Positions 1-7,031 of a DNA stretch of 7,310 nucleotides are shown piece after piece (the stretch's first letter is position 1; the number at the start of each line of letters is the position of its first letter). This DNA comes from Paludibacter sp. (GTDB taxonomy: Bacteria > Bacteroidota > Bacteroidia > Bacteroidales > Paludibacteraceae). The stretch covers positions 1 to 7,310 of the forward strand of contig WRGS01000153.1 of NCBI GenBank assembly GCA_009787075.1, written 5' to 3'. Both the position numbers and the translations under genes were made by a program. Under the pieces are notes generated by a model, which saw nothing but the letters and a program-made list of their open reading frames with translations, was not told the origin of the DNA and did not search any database.

Positions 1-1993
1 ATTTTTTATAACATTAATTTTTGCCTTATCGGCTCATTGTCAAATACTTGAACCTGTAAAATGGACAAGCACAACAAAAGTTACAAGTTCGACAACTGCC
101 GAAATCACATTTACAGCCCAAATAGACAAGGGCTGGCATGTTTATGCAACCGATTTGGCGGAAAATGGTCCCGCGCCGACAACTTTCCATTTTACAAGCG
201 TAAAAAATGCAAAACTTGCAGGAGCAATTCAGCCAAAATCCACTTTGCAAAAGGAATACGACCCGAATTTTGAAATGGAATTGCGCTGGTACAATTCACG
301 TGCGGTTTTTGTGCAAAAAATTTCTTTTAATGATGCGCAAAAAGTTGAAATTAAGGGAAATATACATTATATGACCTGCAATGACCAAAGTTGCCTCCCG
401 CCGACAGATTATAATTTTGAAATAAAAAATCTTGATGCTTCCGCTTTTCCAAAATCGGCGCAAAGTGCCGAAAATGAAATAATTGAAGAAGAAATTGTAG
501 AAGTCATTCCTGCTAATAACGCACAGGCGGCAATAATTGATACTGTTTCTATTGTTAGAATAAATGAGAATCAAAATTTGTGGAAACCTGTAATCAGCGA
601 ATTAAAAGCGTTTGAAGAAACGAATAATTCGTTATTGTGGATATTTTTATTTGGATTTTTTGCAGGATTTTTGGCTCTTTTTACCCCTTGCGTGTGGCCT
701 GTTATTCCAATGACAGTAAGTTATTTCCTCAAACGCAGCGGCGACAAAAAACGCGGATTGCGTGATGCAATTTTTTACGGTCTGTCGATTATCATTATTT
801 ATGTGGCTCCGGGATTGATAATTACGGCAATTTTTGGCGGAAATGCTTTAAATGCAATAAGTACAAGTTGGCAATTAAATATTTTTCTGTTTTTGCTGCT
901 TGTGGTTTTTGCAATTTCGTTTTTAGGCGCGTTTGAAATCACTTTGCCTTCGTCTTGGACAACCAAATTAGATGCCAAAGCAGAAAATACAGCAGGTTTT
1001 TTGGGAATTTTGATGATGGCTGGCGTTCTCTCGTTAGTTTCGTTTTCCTGTACGGGACCGATTATCGGCGGGCTGCTCGCTTCACTTTGCACAACAGGCG
1101 ATATTCTCGCGCCTGCGATAGGAATGTTGGGTTTTGCCATTGCGCTGGCAATTCCATTCACGTTTTTCGCCTTTTTCCCAAGTTTGCTCAAAAATATGCC
1201 CAAATCGGGCGGCTGGCTCAATACAGTAAAAGTTGTTCTGGCATTTATAGAACTTGCTTTCGCGTTGAAATTCCTTTCCGTAGCCGATTTGGCGTACAAT
1301 TGGCGAATACTCGACCGTGAAACGTTTATCGCTCTCTGGATTGTGATTTTCGCGCTTTTGGGATTTTATCTTTTGGGAAAAATCCGTTTTGCGCACGACA
1401 GCGAACGCAAGCATACTTCCATTTTCGGACTTTTTTCAGGAATGATTTCGCTTGCTTTTGCACTTTATATGTTGCCAGGACTTTGGGGTGCGCCGCTTAC
1501 GGCTATAAGCGCGTTTCCGCCGCCGTTGCGCACGCAGGATTTTAATCTTTACAAAGGCGCGGAAACGCACGCGCAATTTACTGATTACGATTTGGGAATG
1601 ACGTATGCCATAGAACAGAAAAAGCCTGTTGTGATAGATTTTACAGGTTTTGGTTGCGTAAATTGTCGTAAAATGGAAGCCTCTGTTTGGATTGACCCGC
1701 GCGTGAAAAATTTACTTGAAAACGATTTTGTGCTTATAAGTTTGTGGGTTGACGATAAAACACCTCTCGCTGAGCCTTACGAAGTTACCGAAAATGATAA
1801 AACAGTAAAAATAAAAACCATAGGCGACAAATGGAGTTATTTGCAACGAATGAAATTTGGCGCAAACGCTCAGCCTTTTTATGTAATTTTAGATAATAAT
1901 GGAAATCCTTTAACCAAAAAATACACTTTTGACGAAAACATTGAGCGGTTTTTGGATTGGCTCAAAGTTGGAAAAGGAAGTTATCGATTTTAG
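1..1993 (+). CDS. dsbD: Thiol:disulfide interchange protein DsbD, 5'-truncated by the window edge
   Basis: The reading frame is open from the window edge (first full codon at base 2) to TAG at 1991-1993, giving 663 visible residues. The visible N-terminus (FFITLIFALSAHCQ) looks like the hydrophobic core and end of a signal peptide, so only a few codons are missing. Numbering from base 2, residues 15-145 form a DsbD-N-like periplasmic domain with the cysteine pair C126/C131 (YMTCNDQSCLPP). After an acidic linker, about residues 211-499 contain eight hydrophobic segments of the DsbD/CcdA transmembrane family, with the redox cysteines C230 (FTPCVWP) and C350 (SFSCTGP). Residues from about 530 form a thioredoxin-like domain with CVNC at 552-555. 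In the known family, electrons pass from cytoplasmic thioredoxin through the membrane cysteines to the C-terminal and then the N-terminal domain, which reduces periplasmic thiol proteins. All six expected cysteines are present. An internal TTG at 155 is not the true start, because the domain continues upstream of it. Confidence 0.93.
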   Translation, partial: FFITLIFALSAHCQILEPVKWTSTTKVTSSTTAEITFTAQIDKGWHVYATDLAENGPAPTTFHFTSVKNAKLAGAIQPKSTLQKEYDPNFEMELRWYNSRAVFVQKISFNDAQKVEIKGNIHYMTCNDQSCLPPTDYNFEIKNLDASAFPKSAQSAENEIIEEEIVEVIPANNAQAAIIDTVSIVRINENQNLWKPVISELKAFEETNNSLLWIFLFGFFAGFLALFTPCVWPVIPMTVSYFLKRSGDKKRGLRDAIFYGLSIIIIYVAPGLIITAIFGGNALNAISTSWQLNIFLFLLLVVFAISFLGAFEITLPSSWTTKLDAKAENTAGFLGILMMAGVLSLVSFSCTGPIIGGLLASLCTTGDILAPAIGMLGFAIALAIPFTFFAFFPSLLKNMPKSGGWLNTVKVVLAFIELAFALKFLSVADLAYNWRILDRETFIALWIVIFALLGFYLLGKIRFAHDSERKHTSIFGLFSGMISLAFALYMLPGLWGAPLTAISAFPPPLRTQDFNLYKGAETHAQFTDYDLGMTYAIEQKKPVVIDFTGFGCVNCRKMEASVWIDPRVKNLLENDFVLISLWVDDKTPLAEPYEVTENDKTVKIKTIGDKWSYLQRMKFGANAQPFYVILDNNGNPLTKKYTFDENIERFLDWLKVGKGSYRF

Positions 1994-2084
1994 AAGAAAC
2001 AAAAATAAAAGATTTCCTCGTCCGTCCCGCTATATTAATTTAACATTTTTAATTATATCCTAACAAAAAAGATTTAACAGAATT

Positions 2085-2116
2085 TTTGCTGCTTTTGAAA
2101 AAAAACAATAATTTTG
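2085..2116 (+). promoter_or_regulatory. Candidate Bacteroidota-type promoter for dnaX
   Basis: TAATTTTG at 2109-2116 matches the TAnnTTTG -7 element described for Bacteroides promoters. A TTTG at 2085-2088 lies 20 bases upstream, as expected for the -33 element. Transcription would start near 2122-2125, leaving a leader of about 30 bases before the dnaX ATG. This suggests that dnaX is transcribed separately from dsbD, whose stop codon is 158 bases upstream of dnaX. The match is by eye, and such AT-rich motifs also occur by chance. Confidence 0.45.
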
Positions 2117-2151
2117 TGCCTGATTTTAAGAATAAATTTTGAAATTAATAT

Positions 2152-3840
2152 ATGAGCGACTTTATAGTTTCGGCACGTAAATACAGACCATCAACTTTCA
2201 ATTCGGTAATCGGGCAAAATGCGCTTACCGAAACCTTGAAAAATTCAATAAAAAGTAATCGTTTGGCGCAGGCATATTTGTTTTGCGGTCCGCGTGGAGT
2301 GGGTAAAACTACTTGTGCGCGTATTTTTGCAAAAACGATAAACTGTTTTCACCCCACAGCCGACTTTGAAGCGTGCAATGAGTGCGAATCGTGCAAAAGT
2401 TTTAACGAAAACCGTTCGTTCAATATTCACGAACTTGATGCCGCCTCAAACAATGGCGTTGATGATATTCGTGCGCTGACAAACGAAGTGCGCATTCCGC
2501 CGCAAATAGGAAAATACAAGGTTTATATTATCGACGAAGTTCACATGTTGTCCAAAGAAGCGTTCAACGCATTTCTGAAAACCCTTGAAGAGCCGCCCGC
2601 TTATGCAAAGTTCATTCTTGCTACAACCGAAAAGCACAAAATTATTCCAACAATTCTCTCGCGTTGTCAGATTTTTGACTTCAACAGAATTTCGATAAAA
2701 GACACGGTTGAATATTTGCAATTTGTTGCAAATAAGGAGCATATAACAGCCGACCCTAATGCGCTGAATGTTATTGCGCAAAAATCGGACGGCGGAATGC
2801 GCGATGCGCTATCAATTTTCGACCAGATTGTAAGTTTCAACGGCAATAACATTACATATCAGGGAGTTATCGAAAATCTTAATGTGCTTGATTATGAATA
2901 TTATTTCCGACTGACAGATGCGTTTTTGCAATGCGATATTTCGGCTGCTTTATTGCTTTTCAATGAGATACTTAATAAAGGTTTTGATGGAAATCATTTT
3001 ATAACAGGACTTTCTACTCATTTCCGCGATTTGCTGGTGAGCAAAGATGCGCAAACTATTCAATTGCTTGATGTTGGAACTGAAATTGGCGAAAAATACA
3101 AAACGCAAGCGCAGCAAACGCCCGCTTTGTTTTTGGTTAATGCACTCAATATCAGCAATGAATGTGATTTGGCTTATCGCGAAAGCCGCAACAAACGGCT
3201 TTTGGTTGAACTTGCTTTGATAAAAATCTGTCAGTTGCTTGATGAAAAAAAAAAGCAGTTGAATGAACTTACCACTCCTGAATTAAAACCGATTGTACAA
3301 CAGCAAATAACACAACAGAATACGGTTGCCGCTGTTGTACCGCAGCCGCCAAAATCAACCGAAAATCAAACGCGCCCTTTGGGTATTTCTATCAATGCAA
3401 ATACACCGCCATCAGAAAAAATTGAAACGATTCCGCCACCTCAACCTGCACAAATTGTTGAAATTAAAGAAGTTAAAAACAAATCAATAACAAACGAAAA
3501 TCTTGCGGCTGCTTGGAAAGAATTTGCTCAAACAATCCCCAAAGAAGTGCGAATTGTGAATTCTATTGATTCAACAACACCATGTTTAACTGCCGAAAAC
3601 GAATTTGAAATTACAGTTTCAAATCAACTTTTAGAAAAAGAATTTACAGCCCTGAAAACTTCAATTTTAATTTTTTTAGAAAAAAAACTTGAAGTTTCCA
3701 ATCTGAAGTTTAATATAAAAGTAAATGAAAATGCAGAAATTCAGCGCAGTATCTCGCCCGAAGAACATTTCAAAGCGTGGGCTGCAGAAAATCCCGCGCT
3801 TGCAAAATTGCAACAAACTTTAGGACTTGAAATAGAATAA
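2152..3840 (+). CDS. dnaX: DNA polymerase III subunit gamma/tau (clamp loader ATPase)
   Basis: The 562-residue product is the ATPase subunit of the clamp loader, which opens and loads the beta sliding clamp at primed DNA; the long tau form also ties the loader to the replicative polymerase. Visible motifs are Walker A GPRGVGKTT (46-54), the four zinc-binding cysteines C65, C75, C78 and C81, Walker B with D128/E129 (YIIDEVHM), LEEPP (145-149), the sensor 1 region TTEKHK followed by the SRC arginine finger (170-172), and the sensor 2-like GGMRDAL (214-220). The helical collar domain ends near residue 365. A Q/P-rich linker (about 370-435) and a small C-terminal domain (about 445-562, likely tau-specific) follow. 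ATG 2152 is the first start after an in-frame TAA at 2146, and there is no Shine-Dalgarno sequence. At codons 365-368 a run of ten A residues may cause frameshifting to a gamma-length product (separate entry). Length and domain order are normal for the family. Confidence 0.97.
   Translation: MSDFIVSARKYRPSTFNSVIGQNALTETLKNSIKSNRLAQAYLFCGPRGVGKTTCARIFAKTINCFHPTADFEACNECESCKSFNENRSFNIHELDAASNNGVDDIRALTNEVRIPPQIGKYKVYIIDEVHMLSKEAFNAFLKTLEEPPAYAKFILATTEKHKIIPTILSRCQIFDFNRISIKDTVEYLQFVANKEHITADPNALNVIAQKSDGGMRDALSIFDQIVSFNGNNITYQGVIENLNVLDYEYYFRLTDAFLQCDISAALLLFNEILNKGFDGNHFITGLSTHFRDLLVSKDAQTIQLLDVGTEIGEKYKTQAQQTPALFLVNALNISNECDLAYRESRNKRLLVELALIKICQLLDEKKKQLNELTTPELKPIVQQQITQQNTVAAVVPQPPKSTENQTRPLGISINANTPPSEKIETIPPPQPAQIVEIKEVKNKSITNENLAAAWKEFAQTIPKEVRIVNSIDSTTPCLTAENEFEITVSNQLLEKEFTALKTSILIFLEKKLEVSNLKFNIKVNENAEIQRSISPEEHFKAWAAENPALAKLQQTLGLEIE
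3245..3266 (+). promoter_or_regulatory. Candidate dnaX slippery site with alternative-frame stop codons
   Basis: Ten consecutive A residues (3245-3254) are followed by G, so the zero-frame codons read GAA AAA AAA AAG. This contains the heptamer A AAA AAG (3249-3255), the same slippery sequence used by E. coli dnaX. A -1 shift reads GCA GTT GAA and then stops at TGA 3264-3266, giving a protein of about 371 residues. The +1 frame stops at TGA 3260-3262. The run lies at the end of the ATPase/collar core, where a gamma-type product should end. E. coli uses ribosomal frameshifting and Thermus uses transcriptional slippage on an A-run to make gamma; which would apply here is unknown. I see no Shine-Dalgarno-like stimulator upstream. 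The sequence motif is certain; its activity is inferred. Confidence 0.6.
3295..3340 (+). repeat. Perfect 10-bp inverted repeat inside dnaX (possible mRNA hairpin)
   Basis: GTACAACAGC (3295-3304) and GCTGTTGTAC (3331-3340) are exact reverse complements separated by 26 bases. Within the loop, CAAC (3313-3316) can pair with GTTG (3325-3328), extending the structure after an internal loop. It lies about 40 bases downstream of the A-run, in the part encoding the Q-rich linker. That is farther than the usual few bases for a frameshift-stimulating hairpin, and the repeated CAACAG-like glutamine codons make chance repeats more likely. The repeat is real; a function is unproven. Confidence 0.4.
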
Positions 3841-3925
3841 GTTGATTATTAATTGCAATTTTTTAATGCCAAACTCTAAGAATAATATTTAATTTTTTAA
3901 AATTTTGATTTTTTGAAATCTTTTT

Positions 3926-5497
3926 ATGCCAAAACAAATCCAAGTTAATATTCCGCCCGAAAGCGCCTATAATGAAGAACTTACAAAAAATTTTATAGCG
4001 GCTTATCTTAAAATAAACAAAAATGATATTTCAGGAATCCGCATTTTAAAGCGGTCGATAGACGCACGAAAGCAGGAAACGAAAATCAATGTTTCAGCCA
4101 TTATTTATTTTGGCAAACAAAAACCGATGCCTTTGATTACAAATGAATTTAAATATCAAAATGTTGAAAATCAACTGCCTGTGATAATTATCGGTGCGGG
4201 TCCTGCGGGAATTTTTGCTGCGCTGCGGCTGATAGAACTTGGGCTTAAACCAATCATTATCGAACAGGGAAAAGATGTTCATCAACGCAAAAAGGACATT
4301 GCACAAATCAATAGAAATGAGGCGCTTAACCCGCTTTCAAATTATTGCTTTGGGCAAGGCGGCGCAGGCGCGTTCTCCGATGGAAAACTGCACACGCGCT
4401 CAACCAAAAAAGGAAATATTTCGCGCATTTTGGAAATTTTTCACCTCAACGGCGCAAACGAAAACGTTTTGTATGATGCACACCCGCATATCGGTTCTGA
4501 TAAACTGCCGGATATTATTGAAAATCTGATGAATACAATATTAAAATATGGCGGAGAAGTGCATTACAACACAAAACTTACCGATATTTTAATAAAAAAC
4601 AATAAAATTGCTGGTTGCCAAACCGCTGATGGTAAGGAATTTAAAGCAAAAGCATTGATTTTGGCAACAGGTCATTCGGCGCGCGATATTTACGAACTTT
4701 TGCAGAAAAAAAATCTCGCGCTTCAGGCGGCGGGTTTTGCAATGGGCGTGCGTGTGGAGCATTCACAGACGCTTATTGATACAATTCAATATCATTCGCT
4801 TATAAAAACAAACTTTTTGCCGCCGGCTTCCTACACTCTGACAACGCAAATTGACGAACGCGGCGTTTATTCTTTTTGTATGTGCCCAGGCGGACATATT
4901 GTACCTGCGGTAAGTGCAGAAAATCAAATCGTTGTCAATGGAATGTCGGTGGCAAAGCGTAATTCGCCTTTTGCAAATTCGGGAATTGTGGTGGAAATTC
5001 GCCCAGAAGATGTGCCGGAACAATTTCAAAAATATGGCGCATTTGCAGGTTTGCGTTTTCAGCAATATCTTGAAAATCTCGCATTTACAAACAATGGCGG
5101 TAAAGGTCAAACTGCTCCGGCACAGCGCGTTACAGATTTCGTAACAGGCAAACTGTCAGCCTCTTTGCCAAAATCGTCATATTTGCCCGGATTAATTTCT
5201 TCTCCTTTGCATTTTTGGTTGCCCAAAAGCATTTCAATCCGTTTGCAAAAAGGTTTTATGATTTTTGACCGCCGTATGCGCGGATTTTTAACAAATGATG
5301 CGGTTGTGGTTGGTGTAGAGAGCCGAACATCATCGCCTGTGCGTATTTTGCGCGATAAAGAAACTATGCAACATATTGAAGTTCAAGGACTTTTCCCTTG
5401 CGGTGAAGGCGCGGGATATGCAGGCGGAATAACATCTTCGGCAATGGACGGCGAAAATGCAGCGGCAAAAGTAGCAGAATTTTTAGGAAAAGTATAA
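3926..5497 (+). CDS. FAD-dependent dehydrogenase, COG2509 type, substrate unknown
   Basis: The 523-residue product is a predicted cytoplasmic flavoprotein. Residues 1-83 form a small alpha/beta N-terminal domain containing the RSIDAR stretch (44-49) that I associate with this family. The dinucleotide-binding motif is at 86-95 (VIIIGAGPAG), followed by a beta strand ending in E113. Further family-like blocks are NPLSNYCFGQGGAGAFSDGK (135-154), ATGHSARDIYELL (247-259), SFCMCPGGHIVPA (316-328) and the C-terminal FAD-contact segment GEGAGYAGGITSSAMDG (493-509). No signal peptide or membrane segment is seen. ATG 3926 is the first start after an in-frame TGA at 3914; there is no Shine-Dalgarno sequence, only a T-rich leader. 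The gene starts 85 bases after dnaX, so co-transcription is possible but not shown. The family is conserved and annotated only as uncharacterised NAD(FAD)-utilizing dehydrogenases, so I assign no reaction. The length is complete and no key glycine appears missing. Confidence 0.88.
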   Translation: MPKQIQVNIPPESAYNEELTKNFIAAYLKINKNDISGIRILKRSIDARKQETKINVSAIIYFGKQKPMPLITNEFKYQNVENQLPVIIIGAGPAGIFAALRLIELGLKPIIIEQGKDVHQRKKDIAQINRNEALNPLSNYCFGQGGAGAFSDGKLHTRSTKKGNISRILEIFHLNGANENVLYDAHPHIGSDKLPDIIENLMNTILKYGGEVHYNTKLTDILIKNNKIAGCQTADGKEFKAKALILATGHSARDIYELLQKKNLALQAAGFAMGVRVEHSQTLIDTIQYHSLIKTNFLPPASYTLTTQIDERGVYSFCMCPGGHIVPAVSAENQIVVNGMSVAKRNSPFANSGIVVEIRPEDVPEQFQKYGAFAGLRFQQYLENLAFTNNGGKGQTAPAQRVTDFVTGKLSASLPKSSYLPGLISSPLHFWLPKSISIRLQKGFMIFDRRMRGFLTNDAVVVGVESRTSSPVRILRDKETMQHIEVQGLFPCGEGAGYAGGITSSAMDGENAAAKVAEFLGKV

Positions 5498-5578
5498 GAG
5501 AATTTTCTATGTAGTGAATAATTTCAATTATTGAATGTCAATTTATTTTACAAAGATAATATGTTTTTTGGTAAGTTG

Positions 5579-5618
5579 TTGCCCTGAAAATGGGAATTTT
5601 TGTGCGGTTTTTGGGCAA
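5579..5618 (+). terminator. Possible weak hairpin downstream of the dehydrogenase gene
   Basis: TTGCCC (5579-5584) can pair with GGGCAA (5613-5618). After a small internal loop, AAAA (5587-5590) can pair with TTTT (5608-5611), leaving a 17-base loop. It lies about 80 bases after the dehydrogenase stop codon. No T-run follows directly, so intrinsic termination is doubtful; it could instead be a processing or leader structure, or chance. Confidence 0.2.
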
Positions 5619-5634
5619 AATGTGAAAAAATGTA

Positions 5635-5654
5635 TTGTTTTTATAAAAAAACAA
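5635..5654 (+). terminator. AT-rich hairpin, possible terminator between the dehydrogenase gene and sufS
   Basis: TTGTTTTT (5635-5642) pairs perfectly with AAAAACAA (5647-5654) around a four-base loop. CTTTTT follows at 5660-5665. The hairpin lies between the two genes and upstream of the candidate sufS promoter, where a terminator for the upstream unit would be expected. The stem holds only one G-C pair on each side, so the evidence is modest. Confidence 0.3.
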
Positions 5655-5660
5655 ACCGTC

Positions 5661-5692
5661 TTTTTCAGTATGATATTTTTTTGATACTTTTG
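5661..5692 (+). promoter_or_regulatory. Candidate Bacteroidota-type promoter for sufS-sufE
   Basis: TACTTTTG at 5685-5692 is an exact TAnnTTTG -7 element, and I found no other exact match in the 273-base gap. The -33 region is only T-rich (TTTTTC at 5661-5666, about 18-20 bases upstream) and lacks a perfect TTTG. Transcription would start near 5698-5701, giving a leader of about 70 bases before the sufS ATG. The leader contains a small palindrome, GTATT-AAA-AATAC (5716-5728), which might be an operator or chance. Confidence 0.45.
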
Positions 5693-5756
5693 TAAAAATT
5701 TTTTTAAAGTATAAAGTATTAAAAATACGAATACAATAGTAGGAAATTGACAGATT

Positions 5757-5761
5757 AAGGA
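5757..5761 (+). promoter_or_regulatory. Shine-Dalgarno-like site that selects the sufS start
   Basis: AAGGA lies nine bases before ATG 5771, a workable spacing. Another ATG at 5763 is out of frame with sufS and only one base from the AAGGA, too close to use it. An in-frame TAA at 5756 rules out any earlier sufS start. Such a site is notable because the other genes here lack one. Confidence 0.5.
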
Positions 5762-5770
5762 AATGAAAAA

Positions 5771-6997
5771 ATGCTTACTCAAGAGGATATACTTCGTTTG
5801 CGCGCTGATTTTCCAATTTTAAATGAAAAAATTCACGGGAAGCCTTTGGTGTATTTAGATAATGCAGCAACCACGCAAAAACCTGTAAATGTGGTAAATA
5901 CCATAGTCAGTCATTATTATAACGCCAATGCAAATATTCATCGCGGCGTGCATTTTTTGAGCCAGAAAGCCACTGAGGCGCACGAACAGGCGCGGCAGGA
6001 AATTGCAGATTTTATCGGCGCAAAAAATTCTAATGAAATAATTTTCACCCGGGGGACAACCGAAGCCATTAATCTGGCGGCAACTTCTTTTGGTGAAAAA
6101 TTTTGTTCGCAGGGCGATGAAATTGTGCTTTCTCAAATGGAACATCATTCAAATATCGTTCCATGGCAACTTTTGGCAGAACGTAAAAAATTGAAAATCA
6201 ATGTAATACCAATTTCAGAGCAAGGGGAATTGGATTTGAATTATTTGAAAAATATTTTAAATGAAAAAACAAAAATTGTTGCAGTTGCGCACGTTTCCAA
6301 TGTTTTGGGAACTATAAATAATGTAAAAAAAATTGTAGAAATTGCGCACGAAAGATGTATTCCCGTTTTGCTCGACGGCGCGCAGGCAATTCCGCATATT
6401 TCGCTCAATGTTAGCGGATTAGATGCAGATTTTTACGTTTTTTCGGCGCATAAAATTTACGGACCCACAGGGATTGGCATTTTGTTTGGCAAAGAAAAAT
6501 TTTTGGAACAAATGCCGCCGTATCAGGGTGGGGGAGAGATGATTTCAAAAGTTACTTTTGAAAAAACCACTTACAGCGGTTTGCCGTTCAAATTTGAGGC
6601 AGGTACGCCCGATTTTATCGGCTCAACGGCTTTTGCTGCGGCTTTGAAATATGTGCAAACCATTGGTATTGAGCAAATTGAGCAATACGAAAACGAACTT
6701 TTGAAATATGCAACCGAAAAAATTCTTGAAATTCCCGAAGTAAAAATTTATGGAAATTCCAAAGAAAAATCGGCGGTTTTGTCGTTCAATGTTGGCAAAA
6801 TTCATCATTACGACATCGGCGTTCTGCTCGACCAGCAAGGAGTTGCTGTGCGTACAGGGCATCATTGCGCTCAACCTTTGATGGATTTTTACAAAATTGC
6901 AGGAACGGTACGCGCTTCGTTTGCGTTTTACAATACTTTTGAAGAAATTGATTTTTTTATTGCCGCGCTCAAAAAAGCGGTAAAAATGCTTTCGTAA
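5771..6997 (+). CDS. sufS: Cysteine desulfurase SufS (type II, PLP-dependent)
   Basis: The 408-residue enzyme takes sulfur from L-cysteine, forming alanine and an enzyme-bound persulfide that is handed to SufE for iron-sulfur cluster assembly in the cytoplasm. It is a class V aminotransferase-fold protein with all expected residues: YLDNAATTQKP (28-37), HRGVHFLSQKA (57-67), FTRGTTEAI (92-100), H125 in MEHHSNIVPWQ, D202 and Q205 in LLDGAQAIPH, the PLP-binding lysine K228 in SAHKIYGPTG, GGGEMI (253-258), and the catalytic C366 in RTGHHCAQP. The RxGHHCA form and the length of about 400 residues mark the SufS (type II) rather than the IscS class. ATG 5771 is supported by an in-frame upstream stop and by AAGGA. 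sufE follows after 34 bases, so the pair is almost certainly one operon. A candidate promoter lies at 5661-5692. No sufBCD gene is seen in the window. Confidence 0.96.
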   Translation: MLTQEDILRLRADFPILNEKIHGKPLVYLDNAATTQKPVNVVNTIVSHYYNANANIHRGVHFLSQKATEAHEQARQEIADFIGAKNSNEIIFTRGTTEAINLAATSFGEKFCSQGDEIVLSQMEHHSNIVPWQLLAERKKLKINVIPISEQGELDLNYLKNILNEKTKIVAVAHVSNVLGTINNVKKIVEIAHERCIPVLLDGAQAIPHISLNVSGLDADFYVFSAHKIYGPTGIGILFGKEKFLEQMPPYQGGGEMISKVTFEKTTYSGLPFKFEAGTPDFIGSTAFAAALKYVQTIGIEQIEQYENELLKYATEKILEIPEVKIYGNSKEKSAVLSFNVGKIHHYDIGVLLDQQGVAVRTGHHCAQPLMDFYKIAGTVRASFAFYNTFEEIDFFIAALKKAVKMLS

Positions 6998-7031
6998 TTT
7001 TAAAAAAAAATATTTTGAAATATATAATTAT

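Noticed and set aside
799..1414. Long minus-strand and alternative-frame open frames within dsbD
   Set aside because: They are shadows of the dsbD coding frame, which is fully explained by motifs and membrane segments.
155..1993. Starting dsbD at the internal TTG 155
   Set aside because: The same frame is open to the window edge and upstream codons encode a signal peptide-like segment and the start of the periplasmic domain.
1994..2084. Possible terminator after dsbD
   Set aside because: Only imperfect AT-rich pairing (for example TTAATT with AATTA near 2034-2065) is visible, with no convincing stem and T-run.
3680..3687. Second A-run (eight A) late in dnaX with a -1 stop at 3690-3692
   Set aside because: Slippage here would remove only about the last 50 residues and would not give a gamma-type product. 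It is probably just AT-rich lysine codon use.
5543..5782. Minus-strand open frame of 79 codons over the sufS upstream region
   Set aside because: The translation is dominated by F, I and K from AT-rich intergenic DNA, resembles no family I know, and it overlaps the sufS start and candidate promoter.
5763..5822. Out-of-frame 19-codon ORF (MKKCLLKRIYFVCALIFQF) overlapping the sufS start, with two cysteines, considered as a leader peptide
   Set aside because: Its ATG is one base from the AAGGA, too close for normal initiation, and the coding overlap with sufS explains the sequence. Nothing else supports translation.
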